DNA of 64,000 bases, from contig JAIYDL010000025.1 in assembly GCA_027487515.1 (NCBI GenBank), positions 1-64,000 on the forward strand. Direction: 5' to 3'. The notes under the pieces are model-generated. The model was not told the DNA's origin. It worked only from the letters and a program-made list of their open reading frames with translations, and ran no database searches. Made by a program: the position numbers and the translations under genes. Positions 1 to 8,107 of this stretch are shown piece after piece (positions within the stretch are counted from its first letter, which is position 1; each line of letters starts with the position of its first letter). Source of the stretch: Pseudomonadota bacterium (GTDB lineage Bacteria; Bdellovibrionota; Bacteriovoracia; Bacteriovoracales; Bacteriovoracaceae).

Positions 1-180
1 AAGAGCGGCGCCCGGAGCGCTGGTGTAGCTAAGAACGAACTGCAGGTTCACCGGTCCCGCGACCGGTGAACCGTTGGAGTTCACCAGACGACCGGAATAG
101 CTAAGGGCATCCATTGCCAAAGCGGCACCGGATGAACTCATTAAGATTAGGAACATAGCTGTTTGAGTTCTTAGACCCAT
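1..180 (-). CDS. Secreted protein, N-terminal fragment (partial)
   Basis: The gene runs off the left edge; only the first 60 codons are present. Reading the minus strand from the ATG at 180 gives a typical signal peptide (MGLRTQTAMFLILMSSSGAALA) cut before MDAL, then a segment reading YSGRLVNSNGSPVAGPVNL. This 'Y-x-G-R-L ... G-x-P-x-x-G-P-V-x-L' start is common in long surface or fibre-like proteins of predatory deltaproteobacteria, where it opens an Ig-like or tail-fibre-like domain; that assignment is from memory and is tentative. It is transcribed divergently from the gene starting at 243. Function unknown; it is probably an extracellular surface protein. Confidence 0.7.
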   Translation of the reverse strand, partial: MGLRTQTAMFLILMSSSGAALAMDALSYSGRLVNSNGSPVAGPVNLQFVLSYTSAPGAAL

Positions 181-187
181 AGTCGCT

Positions 188-200
188 ATATCGGCGATAT
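188..200. promoter_or_regulatory. Perfect 13-base palindrome between divergent genes
   Basis: ATATCG-G-CGATAT sits 8 bases upstream of the start codon at 180 (minus) and about 40 bases upstream of the plus-strand gene at 243. It is the only clear symmetry in this 62-base divergent gap, so it could be an operator. No regulator is identified. Confidence 0.25.
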
Positions 201-242
201 TCAGACAATAATTACCACGGTCTTGTGGGCGGACTAATCTAA

Positions 243-1586
243 GTGGCCAAAATGACCGACAAGAACACTATGTTAAAAGAGTTCGCGCCTTTACTCACGG
301 TGGTCGTTGTTTTTGCTGCTGCCAACCTTGTGATCAAGCTCAAAAGTGAGCCCGACGCACCAGCGGAGGAGGAAGCGTTAGAAACGGCCTTTTCCCAAAC
401 CCGATTGTCTCGGAAACCGGCCAGCGTCACTCCGTCGCCGGCGAAGATCACGAGGCCCTACGAAGCCTCCATTTGGGCCTCTGAAAAGTCATCCCCTGGA
501 TCGCCTCCGCCCGATGAAGAATCAGATGCACCCTCAGCTGGAGCACAAGCTCCCAGCAAAAACGTAGAGTCTGGCCCGGTTGCCCCGCGCCAGGGACCCT
601 ATGCCGCCGACCGACCCCAAGCTCCGAGTAAAACGAAATCGGCCGATGCCACTGGAAACACTAGCAAGGCCCAGACCTTTAGAGGAGGACCTGGCGCATT
701 TCCTGCCGGAGTTACGGCACCTAAAACTCCAAGTACCGATTCTGGAAGTCAGTACTACTGCGAGGTCTCCGCACCCCCCGGAGAATACCGGACCCCGCTC
801 ACACTCACTCTGAGTTGTTCGGCACCCTCGAAGATCCGCTACTGTGTCTCGAAGGGAAGATGCTGCGATCCGGAGAACGGCGCCACCTACAGAGGTCCCT
901 TCAGGTTCGCTCCCGGTGCCGGGAGCTACTGCGTAAGTGTTGTGGGCGAGCACAAGAGTACCGGAGAAAATTTTGAGCTTTCGAAAACCTACTCGTTTAA
1001 TCCTGATCTCCCTGACCTCGGGATTCCTACCCAAAAATTATTCTTCCAGACGACCGAACTGAACGCATCATTTCAGATCGAAAGTCAGGACTTCGGGACG
1101 CCAGATCGGGGGATCGAGGTCGTGAACCTCGGGGCCCACGATCCAGGGACTTCGGGACTGAACTGGAGCTGTGCCGAGGTCGCAGAAAATTACACTACTC
1201 TCACGGCACCAATTCCTCTAGTGGCCTTGCCCCTCTACGACACGTCGACGACGTCTCCAACCTCCGCACTCAATCTCCTCCTCTCATCCGCAAACCTCTT
1301 CTATGGACAAAACCACCTGGCCGTCATGTTTAAGAACATCGGCGGGGGCGCAGAATTCGGCTCCTGCGCTACCGAAAGGATCACCCTCGAAGACTTCCTC
1401 TACTTTCAGGAACTCCCCGCACACTCGGCGACCGTCGCCGCTGACGGGAGCGAGCTCGTCGGAGGCTTCACCGCAGTCGGGTTCTTCGCAGACCCAAGCG
1501 GCCCAGCGTCACCGGACTCATGGGACCCGGTGTTCAGCGCTCAGTACCCAGAGATCGAAGTGACCACTACGGAGATTTACTATTAG
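243..1586 (+). CDS. Membrane-anchored protein with chitobiase C-terminal-like domain
   Basis: Unrecognised 447-residue protein. It has one N-terminal transmembrane helix (about residues 15-33, LLTVVVVFAAANLVI), then a Pro/Ser/Ala-rich low-complexity linker to about residue 160, typical of a spacer through the periplasm or peptidoglycan. Residues 170-255 contain a cysteine-rich module (YYCEVSAPPGEYRTPLTLTL ... KIRYCVSKGRCC) that resembles the small beta-sandwich found at the C-terminus of chitobiases (CHB_HEX_C type). The last 190 residues are beta-rich with two further cysteines and no family I can name. The start is either the GTG at 243 or the ATG at 252; neither has a strong ribosome binding site. 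It likely faces the periplasm or outside and may bind a cell-wall or sugar polymer (inference). Confidence 0.7.
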   Translation: MAKMTDKNTMLKEFAPLLTVVVVFAAANLVIKLKSEPDAPAEEEALETAFSQTRLSRKPASVTPSPAKITRPYEASIWASEKSSPGSPPPDEESDAPSAGAQAPSKNVESGPVAPRQGPYAADRPQAPSKTKSADATGNTSKAQTFRGGPGAFPAGVTAPKTPSTDSGSQYYCEVSAPPGEYRTPLTLTLSCSAPSKIRYCVSKGRCCDPENGATYRGPFRFAPGAGSYCVSVVGEHKSTGENFELSKTYSFNPDLPDLGIPTQKLFFQTTELNASFQIESQDFGTPDRGIEVVNLGAHDPGTSGLNWSCAEVAENYTTLTAPIPLVALPLYDTSTTSPTSALNLLLSSANLFYGQNHLAVMFKNIGGGAEFGSCATERITLEDFLYFQELPAHSATVAADGSELVGGFTAVGFFADPSGPASPDSWDPVFSAQYPEIEVTTTEIYY

Positions 1587-1697
1587 CCGTAACTCTGAAG
1601 CCGATGGCGAATCCTACTCCGATATGCTGACCTACGATCATCTACGACAGGGTAGAGTCGACCTCGCGGCGACTGACCCGATCATCTGGAGGAACTG

Positions 1698-2051
1698 ATG
1701 CTCAGGCTCATCGGTCTTTGCCTGGTTCTTATCACCGCAGGATTGGTTCACCTGCTCGATCCGTTTTCATTCATCAATGCGCTTCCCCTTTGGGTTCCCT
1801 TCAAACTTGAACTCATCTTCTGGACAGGAATCTTCGAGTTTAACCTAGCGATCGGACTGATGGTCCGGCGAACCCGTCTGGCCACAGCGATGGTCACCGC
1901 GGCTTATTTTACTCTTCTTGTGCCCGTCCATGTGTATGTCAGCTGGTTCGCTATCCCGATGTTCGGCGTCCAAGACCCTTCCCTTCTTTGGGCCAGGACC
2001 GCCTTTCAAGCTGTTTTCATCGCTTGGGCCTGGTCACTAAGGAAAATGTAA
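1698..2051 (+). CDS. DoxX-like four-helix membrane protein
   Basis: 117 residues, almost entirely hydrophobic, with four predicted transmembrane helices (about 4-20, 38-58, 65-83, 96-114). The size, the early LVHLLDPF segment and the arginine pair after helix 2 (MVRRTR) fit the DoxX/DoxX-like superfamily of small inner-membrane proteins, whose biochemical role is mostly undefined. A GGAGG ribosome binding site precedes the ATG by 5 bases. It stands alone: the preceding gene ends 111 bases upstream. Family assignment is by topology, not a diagnostic motif. Confidence 0.6.
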   Translation: MLRLIGLCLVLITAGLVHLLDPFSFINALPLWVPFKLELIFWTGIFEFNLAIGLMVRRTRLATAMVTAAYFTLLVPVHVYVSWFAIPMFGVQDPSLLWARTAFQAVFIAWAWSLRKM

Positions 2052-2192
2052 TTTGTTCACGCTTTGAGTTTCAATAAAATCAATTCTCTCTAAAGACAAT
2101 TCAGAGTTGGTTGACTTCGCGGGCCAGGCTTGTTACTGGATGCGCCATATTATTAACAGGTACCAAACGGTCCATAAACTCGAGGAGTTTAA

Positions 2193-2609
2193 ATGAAAGG
2201 CTTTAGTTTTTTATTCCTAGTAACGGCAACTCTTTCTACTAATCTTGCTGCAAGCTGCCTTGAAATCAATCTGGCAGATCTCTCTGGCTCGATTGTTTCA
2301 AAAGTTGAAGGCAGAGCAACAATCACAAACAATTCAAAAACTTGTGACTATTTGATCGGATTAGCTTCTTACTCAAAGTTCGGTCGTGAACTGGTCCAGC
2401 AAAAGCTTTTCGACTCTCAGCGCGTCGTTATCTTAGCAGGACAGACCCTCGATTTACAGGTCAAAATGCCGCCATGCGCAGCGCAGTTGGATTTAGTCGC
2501 AGGAGAGGTCCTTGAGAACTTTGAAACCTCTACTTACGGAAAGAACTGGGGCGATAAAGATCGGAAGATCGATTACGCTAACCTCTGGCGCCTCCCACTC
2601 TGCAAATAA
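2193..2609 (+). CDS. Small secreted protein of unknown function
   Basis: 138 residues beginning with a signal peptide (MKGFSFLFLVTATLSTNLAAS) followed by a mature part with four cysteines (CLEIN, KTCDYL, MPPCAAQ and a C-terminal LPLCK), suggesting a disulfide-bonded periplasmic or extracellular protein. The GGAG (CGAGGAGTTTAA) upstream of the ATG supports the start. Base composition is visibly more AT-rich than in the catabolic genes that follow. A long hairpin just downstream (2627-2664) probably ends the transcript. No family recognised. Confidence 0.65.
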   Translation: MKGFSFLFLVTATLSTNLAASCLEINLADLSGSIVSKVEGRATITNNSKTCDYLIGLASYSKFGRELVQQKLFDSQRVVILAGQTLDLQVKMPPCAAQLDLVAGEVLENFETSTYGKNWGDKDRKIDYANLWRLPLCK

Positions 2610-2626
2610 GCATTTCTTGTTCATGA

Positions 2627-2664
2627 CTCTGTATCCATGCGGATTCCTCCGCATGGATATAGAG
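2627..2664 (+). terminator. 17-bp intergenic hairpin, probable terminator
   Basis: CTCTGTATCCATGCGGA pairs with a downstream arm across a TTCC loop, with one G-U pair. It lies 18 bases after the stop of the small secreted protein gene. There is no long T run, so it may instead be a transcript-stabilising structure. Confidence 0.5.
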
Positions 2665-2792
2665 TTGATCGTCACTCCGGATCCTCCCGCCGACCAACAT
2701 TCTCATCAAAGATTAACTTTCGCACCGCTCGAAGGGCTGACCTTCCTAGCTCCCTTCTGATACCTTTAGGTGTCTCACTGAAAGAAGGAAGC

Positions 2793-3920
2793 ATGCAAAA
2801 AAAACTCGTCCCGGATTACATCGAAAAGCTTGAGGTCTATCAGGCGGGAAAACCCATCGAAGAACTCGCCCGAGAGAAGAACCTCACTCGGATCTCCAAG
2901 CTCGCGAGTAACGAAAATCCTCTCGGACCCTCGCCGTTTGCGATCCGAGAGATGACCCATGCTCTCTGGGACGTGCACCGCTACCCCGACATGTTTGCCC
3001 ATCAGTTAAAGAGTGCTCTCTGCGACCTGTATCACCTGAAGCCCCAGAACATTATCCTCGGGAACGGTTCCGAGGGAATCATGGGGTACATCGTCCGTGC
3101 CTTCCTCCGACCGAACGAAGAAGTGGTCACTTCCGAGAACACCTTCATCGGGTTCTTGATCCTCGCAAAGTCCGTTGGCGCGAAGCTCATCCAAGTCCCT
3201 CGCCGCTCGGACTACAAATACGACGTTGAGGCCATGGCAAAGCAGATCACCGAGAACACGAAGATCGTCTACCTCGCAAACCCCGATAATCCGACCGGTA
3301 CCTACATCACCCGAGAAGAGTTCGACTTCCTCATGACCCATGTCCCGGCCCACACCATCGTGATTCTCGACGAAGCTTACTTCGAGTTCGCTCAGTCCCA
3401 CTGGGACTACCCGGACTCCATGACCTACCGCTATGACAACGTGATCACTCTTCGAACTTTCTCCAAGGCCTACGGGATCTCCGGCGTCCGGTGTGGCTAT
3501 GGCTTTGGCCATGACTACCTGATCGGAAACCTGCATAAAGTGAAGCTTCCGTTTGAGCCCGGACTCATTGCTCAAAAGGGTGCCTACGGAGCGCTTCAGG
3601 ACTATCCGCACCTGCAGCGGACCCTCGAGAACAACAAGGAGCGCTACCGAGAGCTGTTCACCTACCTCACGGAGCAGGGATTCCATCCGATCCCTTCAGT
3701 GACGAACTTCATCACCTTCAAAACTGGCTCAGAGGCGGCGAGCCTCTTACTGTACAACGAACTCCTCAATCACGGTGTCATCATCCGCCCGCTGCGGGCC
3801 AACCTCATGCCCGACCACATCCGGATCTCCCTCGGCACGAAGGAAGAAATGGCCCATTTCTACCAGGCCATGGAAGAAGTTCTGCCCCGCTACCAGAAAA
3901 CCTATGGAGTCCGCACATGA
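2793..3920 (+). CDS. HisC-like aminotransferase, probably aromatic amino acid
   Basis: 375 residues, class I/II PLP aminotransferase of the histidinol-phosphate aminotransferase family. Visible are the N-terminal LASNENPLGPSP signature, the NPDNPTGT loop, the DEAYFEFA strand and the PLP lysine in TFSKAYG (Lys225). The open frame extends upstream, but the ATG at 2793 has a good GAAGGAAG site and begins exactly where family proteins begin. The gene overlaps the fumarylacetoacetase gene by 4 bases (ATGA), and homogentisate dioxygenase follows. That context suggests transamination of tyrosine or phenylalanine rather than histidine synthesis; no other his gene is nearby. The fold is certain; the substrate is inferred. 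Confidence 0.88.
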   Translation: MQKKLVPDYIEKLEVYQAGKPIEELAREKNLTRISKLASNENPLGPSPFAIREMTHALWDVHRYPDMFAHQLKSALCDLYHLKPQNIILGNGSEGIMGYIVRAFLRPNEEVVTSENTFIGFLILAKSVGAKLIQVPRRSDYKYDVEAMAKQITENTKIVYLANPDNPTGTYITREEFDFLMTHVPAHTIVILDEAYFEFAQSHWDYPDSMTYRYDNVITLRTFSKAYGISGVRCGYGFGHDYLIGNLHKVKLPFEPGLIAQKGAYGALQDYPHLQRTLENNKERYRELFTYLTEQGFHPIPSVTNFITFKTGSEAASLLLYNELLNHGVIIRPLRANLMPDHIRISLGTKEEMAHFYQAMEEVLPRYQKTYGVRT

Positions 3921-4915
3921 AAGTTTGCACCTTCCGGCGTCCTTCTCCCATTGGTCCCTTAAAGCGCTTAGGCCTTTTCGCTGATGAGAAAACGATCATC
4001 GACGTCAATCTCCTTTGGGAATTCGAGTTTGGCCGACAGGGCTTCTACGCTCCGGAAAAACGCGCTCTGCTCTTCGCCCCTCCCTCACTCGCACAGTTCC
4101 TCAGACTTCATCAGGATGCGTCCATCACGATGCTGATGCATACGATGGATCTCTACGCGAAGCTCCTTAAGGAGGGAGTCACTCACATCGGGTTTCATCT
4201 CGGTGGCGAAAGAGACGTGAAGTTCGACGCTCCCCTCGATGAGATCGGCATGTACCGAGACTTCTACGCCCATGAAAAACACGTTAAGAAGGGCTTCGAA
4301 AAACGTGGCGAGCCGGTGCCTCCGGCCTGGTACGAAATCCCCGCCTACTATAAGGGCGGGAACACGGGCTTCATCGGCCCAGAGGACACCATCCCTTGGC
4401 CCTACTACTCTCAGCAGCTCGACTACGAACTCGAGCTGGGCGTGGTCATCGGCCGGGACGGCAGGAACGTGAAAGCGAAAGACCTCCGGAAGCACGTTTT
4501 CGGTTTCACCATCTTAAACGATGTCTCCGCCCGCGATATCCAGCGCAAAGAAATGTCCATCCGGCTGGGGCCCGCGAAAGGGAAGGACTGGTGCTCCGTC
4601 ATGGGCCCTGTCATCGTGACGTTTGATGAGTTCAACTACGAGGAGCCGAACCTCCTCATGACCGCGGCCGTCAACGGCGAGGAATGGTCCCGGGGGTACT
4701 CCGGTGACTCCCACTACTCCTGGGGCGAGATGCTCGAACACTTGGGCATGGAAGAGTGGATCCGCGCCACCGATTTCATCGGCTCCGGAACCGTCGGCAC
4801 CGGTTGTGGGCTCGAACTTGACCGCTGGATCCAACCCGGGGATCTGGTCGAACTCGAGATCGAACGCATCGGAAAACTCCGAAACACTGTTGGTACTCCC
4901 AACGCCAAACCATAG
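3917..4915 (+). CDS. Fumarylacetoacetate hydrolase family protein
   Basis: 332 residues. It would hydrolyse fumarylacetoacetate to fumarate and acetoacetate, the last step of homogentisate catabolism. The C-terminal FAH fold is clear: LDYELELGVVIGRDGRNV (metal-binding acidic residues), FTILNDVSARDIQRKE, the SMGP-like stretch VMGPVI, and the closing GSGTVGTGCGLELDRWIQPGDLVELEIE with the family's glycine-rich turn and final GKLRNTVG. The start overlaps the aminotransferase stop (ATGA at 3917), and the dioxygenase gene begins 11 bases after its stop, so the three are almost surely co-translated. FAH-fold enzymes also include other hydrolases and decarboxylases; the neighbour homogentisate dioxygenase makes fumarylacetoacetase the best call. 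Confidence 0.88.
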   Translation: MKVCTFRRPSPIGPLKRLGLFADEKTIIDVNLLWEFEFGRQGFYAPEKRALLFAPPSLAQFLRLHQDASITMLMHTMDLYAKLLKEGVTHIGFHLGGERDVKFDAPLDEIGMYRDFYAHEKHVKKGFEKRGEPVPPAWYEIPAYYKGGNTGFIGPEDTIPWPYYSQQLDYELELGVVIGRDGRNVKAKDLRKHVFGFTILNDVSARDIQRKEMSIRLGPAKGKDWCSVMGPVIVTFDEFNYEEPNLLMTAAVNGEEWSRGYSGDSHYSWGEMLEHLGMEEWIRATDFIGSGTVGTGCGLELDRWIQPGDLVELEIERIGKLRNTVGTPNAKP

Positions 4916-4926
4916 GATCACGGATT

Positions 4927-6021
4927 ATGGAAAATTTTCTCGCCAGTGGCGTCTACACGAAGCAGGCCCACGTCAAGATCCCCGAGGGTCTCTTCGAAGA
5001 GGAGCACGGTCGCAAGGGCTTCTTCGGCCGGGTCTCACACCTCTACCACCAGCACAAGCCGACGGACTGGAGCAACATCGTTGGAGACCTCAAGCCCCGG
5101 AACCTTCCACCGTTGTTCGAAGAGAAGGCCCTGCAGAATCGGTTTGTGAAAATGCTCCACAATAATGACCTCGAGGTGTACCTCGGGACTCTCGCAGAAA
5201 CGCCCCAGAGTTTCTTCCGGAACGCGGACTTCGATGAGCTCTTCTTCATCCACGACGGGGAGGGCCGGATGGAAACAATCTACGGCCACATCCCCCTGAA
5301 GAAAGGAGACTACGTCATCGTCCCCCGGGGAACCACGTACAAGACTTTTGTCTCGACGCCCCTCAAGATCCTCAAGGTCGAGTCTCGCTCCGAGTTCGAG
5401 GAGCCCTCGCGAGGGATCCTCGGGCCAAATGCGCTCTATGATCAAACAGCAAAGTTTGTTCCGGAAGCGGCCCTCGGTTCGGAGCAAAACCTCCGCGACT
5501 ATCCGGTAGATGTTAAGCACCGAGGTGCCCTCACGCGCGTGACGTACCCCTTCAATCCCCTCGACTGCCTGGGTTGGAAGGGCTCCCTCTACGCTTGGAA
5601 GATCTCCATCTACGACTACTGCCCGATCAATTCACACCGCTACCACATCCCCCCGAGCGGGCACACCATGTTCGTCGCCCAGAACTTCGTCGTCTGCTCG
5701 TTCGTCGCGAGACCCCTCGAACACACCTCCGAGGGCGTGCTGAAGGTTCCCTTCTTCCACTCGAACATCGACTACGACGAGATCCTCTTTTACCACCAAG
5801 GAAATTTTTTCTCCCGGGACAACATCGACGCCGGGGCGCTCACCTTCCACCCTCGGGGAGTGCATCACGGGCCTCACCCGAAAGCGTTTAAGAAGGCCAA
5901 CGAGAACGAATTCACTGACGAGTTTGCTGTGATGATCGACGCGCGAAACGACCTCCAGCGAACCAAGGAATTTGAGGCCTTCGAAAACACCGAGTACTGG
6001 AAGAGCTGGATGGCAACCTAG
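4927..6021 (+). CDS. hmgA: Homogentisate 1,2-dioxygenase
   Basis: 364 residues. It would open the aromatic ring of homogentisate to maleylacetoacetate using Fe(II). Visible family features are a cupin segment (FFIHDGEGRMETIYGHI ... PRGTTYKTF), HRYHIPPSGHTMF, PFFHSNIDYDEILFYHQG, where the glutamate is the iron ligand, and HPRGVHHGPHP, which carries the histidine ligand and active-site histidine. The protein is shorter than typical enzymes of about 430 residues, mainly at the N-terminus, as seen in some bacterial forms. It is the third gene of the coupled aromatic catabolic module. No maleylacetoacetate isomerase or 4-hydroxyphenylpyruvate dioxygenase is present in the window; they must be elsewhere or absent. 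Confidence 0.9.
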   Translation: MENFLASGVYTKQAHVKIPEGLFEEEHGRKGFFGRVSHLYHQHKPTDWSNIVGDLKPRNLPPLFEEKALQNRFVKMLHNNDLEVYLGTLAETPQSFFRNADFDELFFIHDGEGRMETIYGHIPLKKGDYVIVPRGTTYKTFVSTPLKILKVESRSEFEEPSRGILGPNALYDQTAKFVPEAALGSEQNLRDYPVDVKHRGALTRVTYPFNPLDCLGWKGSLYAWKISIYDYCPINSHRYHIPPSGHTMFVAQNFVVCSFVARPLEHTSEGVLKVPFFHSNIDYDEILFYHQGNFFSRDNIDAGALTFHPRGVHHGPHPKAFKKANENEFTDEFAVMIDARNDLQRTKEFEAFENTEYWKSWMAT

Positions 6022-6041
6022 GCCGGGAAGCTTTTTCCTCT

Positions 6042-6058
6042 CTCGGCGAAACGCCGAG
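6042..6058 (+). terminator. Short GC hairpin after hmgA
   Basis: CTCGGCG-AAA-CGCCGAG lies 20 bases after the hmgA stop. The stem is perfect but no T run follows, so it may be a weak or factor-dependent terminator. Confidence 0.35.
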
Positions 6059-6098
6059 GATCGAGGACAATCAATGCATCACTTCTTTAAGGATGCCC

Positions 6099-6875
6099 AT
6101 GAAAAAGCTCGCCCTGGCCCTCGCCCTCACTGGTTCTCTTCCGGCGCTCGCCGATGGCCCCCAGTTCAGTAACCTCTCGAAGAACGACGTGGAAGATGTT
6201 ACCCGTGAATTCGGGGCGAATTTCACGCACACCGTGGTGGCAGCGCCGGAAACCGATGGGCTCTGGGGAATTGAAGTCGGTCTCGTCGCAGGCCAGACAG
6301 CGTCGCCAGACTTTAAGGGCGTGATCGAAGACTCGGGCGGGTCCGGATCAGATTTTAATCACATCTACCACGCCGGCGCCATGGCGCGGGTCCACCTCCC
6401 GTTCGACGTCTTCGCCGAGGTTAACCTCCTCCCCGATCAAGAGATCAGTGACGTCTCCATCGGAAACCGATCCTACGGCATCGGCTGGAACGTCGGCGGC
6501 TTCATCGGCCTTCCTCTCGATGTCGCCGTGGGTGCGGGACGTGGGAGCACCGAAATCTCCTTCAAACAAACAACACCCATCAACGCCGACGTGAAGCTCG
6601 AAACCACAACGACGAACTACTGGGTCGGTGTGAGCAAGACCATCCTCTTCTTTACTCCGTACGCGAAGTTCGGGACGTCGACGATCGACGGAGACCTCCG
6701 GGCGACCGGACAGATCTTCGGCTACACGGCTTCCACCAAGGAAGACGTGTCCCTCAGCGGGAACTACCTGGCCGTCGGTGCGAACTTCCAGCTCCTCTTC
6801 CTCAAACTTGGCGTCGAGCACACCCAAACCCACGGCACTCAACGAGTCTCAGGAAAACTCTCCTTTGACATCTAG
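6099..6875 (+). CDS. Predicted outer-membrane beta-barrel protein
   Basis: 258 residues from the ATG at 6099. This start is preferred over the ATG at 6093 because a TAAGGA ribosome binding site lies 6 bases upstream of it and because MKKLALALALTGSLPALADG is a clean signal peptide. The mature part is rich in alternating hydrophobic/polar strands with many Gly, Thr and aromatic residues (GLWGIEVGLVAGQ, YGIGWNVGGFIGL, TNYWVGVSKTILFF, NYLAVGANFQLLFLKLGVEH), as in barrels of 10-12 strands. It follows hmgA by 77 bases, past a hairpin, and is probably separately expressed. No specific family recognised. Confidence 0.7.
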   Translation: MKKLALALALTGSLPALADGPQFSNLSKNDVEDVTREFGANFTHTVVAAPETDGLWGIEVGLVAGQTASPDFKGVIEDSGGSGSDFNHIYHAGAMARVHLPFDVFAEVNLLPDQEISDVSIGNRSYGIGWNVGGFIGLPLDVAVGAGRGSTEISFKQTTPINADVKLETTTTNYWVGVSKTILFFTPYAKFGTSTIDGDLRATGQIFGYTASTKEDVSLSGNYLAVGANFQLLFLKLGVEHTQTHGTQRVSGKLSFDI

Positions 6876-6920
6876 CACTTCCGCCTTTCTCTTTCTCCGT
6901 TGGGGATGCTAAGCTTTGGC

Positions 6921-7547
6921 ATGAACACCTATCACACCACCGGCGCTTTCGCAGACAACTACAAGTTCCTCATCGGATCCATCATCCCGCGACCCATCGC
7001 GGTGGTCTCGACCAGAAACGTCGACGGCTCAAATAATCTGGCCCCGTTTTCCTTCTTCACGGCGGTGTCAGCGAGCCCCATGATCATCGCCTTCTGTCCC
7101 TTGATCCGGAGCTCCGATTCGAGCTTCAAGGACACGGTGAAAAACATCCTCCGGGAGCGCGAGTTCGTCGTGAACTTCTGTACGGAGGACAATTTTCAAA
7201 AAGTGAACCTGGCCTCGACGGAACTGCCCTACGGTCAAGATGAGTTTGCATTCGCAGGGCTGACACCGGTGGATGCGCAGACCGTGAAGGCCCGGCGCCT
7301 GCGAGAGTCACCGGTCCAGTTTGAGTGTGTCTTCCGCGACATGCTCTGCTACGGACAAACACCCGGTGCGGGATCCCTGATCACCGGGGAAGTGAAGCTC
7401 GTTCACGTCGACGAAGCTGTCATGCGCGACGGAAAGATCGCGACGGACCTTCTGAAGGCCGTGGGCCGTGGCGCTGGGAATGACTGGTTCAAAACCGACA
7501 GTCGCTTCCAGCTCGAGCGTCTCACGAAAGCACAGATCCAGAACTAG
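6921..7547 (+). CDS. Flavin reductase-like, FMN-binding split-barrel protein
   Basis: 208 residues from the ATG at 6921 (an upstream in-frame TTG/ATG pair at 6900-6906 is less convincing). The N-terminal YKFLIGSIIPRPIAVVSTRN followed by NLAPFSFFTAVSASPMIIAFCP is the hallmark of the flavin reductase/DIM6-NTAB family, which binds FMN in a split-barrel dimer. Members reduce free flavin for oxygenases or act as small oxidoreductases; the substrate cannot be read from sequence. It lies downstream of the homogentisate module but separated by the barrel gene, so a role in aromatic metabolism is only a possibility. Confidence 0.82.
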   Translation: MNTYHTTGAFADNYKFLIGSIIPRPIAVVSTRNVDGSNNLAPFSFFTAVSASPMIIAFCPLIRSSDSSFKDTVKNILREREFVVNFCTEDNFQKVNLASTELPYGQDEFAFAGLTPVDAQTVKARRLRESPVQFECVFRDMLCYGQTPGAGSLITGEVKLVHVDEAVMRDGKIATDLLKAVGRGAGNDWFKTDSRFQLERLTKAQIQN

Positions 7548-8050
7548 TGACACCGGAGGTCTGTGAGCGGAACTCGTCCGTTTGGCAGGATCAGCTGAAT
7601 CACGCCGCTCACCTGCCCGTTCCGTTCAACCAGTGTGACCTCTGCCAGCTCTGAAGACGCCACGACGTAGTCTCCTGCGTCCTCGACGATGGAGATTTTC
7701 CCGGCCGAGTCAGTGACGACACCCAAAGAGTTAAACGCCGTGACCGCGGCGAGCTGCTCCTGAGCGAGAGTTGGTCGGCGAAGGTTAGTCCCGCACGTGA
7801 TCCCGAGTGTCGACACTTGTGCTCCTGCGTTGAGTTCGACCTCGCAGGTCATGGCCGCCAGGAATGAGCCCGTACACGTGAACTTCTTCTCGAGCTTCCG
7901 AGGAGTAATGACGATTCGGCACGATCCTCGGGCCCCACGCAGGCGGATGACGTCAGGTCGGTCACAGAGTTTACCCCCGTCGGTGGCAACCTGCGCACCG
8001 ACGGGGGTCGAAAGGATCAAACAGCATAAAACGAGCAGAGGCATTTTCAC
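7544..8050 (-). CDS. Secreted cysteine-containing protein, unknown function
   Basis: 168 residues read from a GTG at 8050 (ATG at 8044 is the alternative). The signal peptide (MPLLVLCCLILSTPVGAQ) is followed by a mature domain with about six cysteines (GGKLCDRP, GSCRIVI, FTCTGS, MTCEVEL, GITCGTN, and a terminal DLRCH), so it is likely disulfide-rich and periplasmic or extracellular. It overlaps the convergent flavin reductase gene by 4 bases at the stop codons. No family recognised. Confidence 0.65.
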   Translation of the reverse strand: MKMPLLVLCCLILSTPVGAQVATDGGKLCDRPDVIRLRGARGSCRIVITPRKLEKKFTCTGSFLAAMTCEVELNAGAQVSTLGITCGTNLRRPTLAQEQLAAVTAFNSLGVVTDSAGKISIVEDAGDYVVASSELAEVTLVERNGQVSGVIQLILPNGRVPLTDLRCH

Positions 8051-8107
8051 AGGGAGAGTATATGCGGAGCTCCCCCGAATCGGTCTCGGCGTGAAAAAAT
8101 GACATCC

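Noticed and set aside
50-70. Palindromic CACCGGTCCCGCGACCGGTG
   Set aside because: It lies inside the partial secreted protein gene and is explained by its codons (SPVAGPV).
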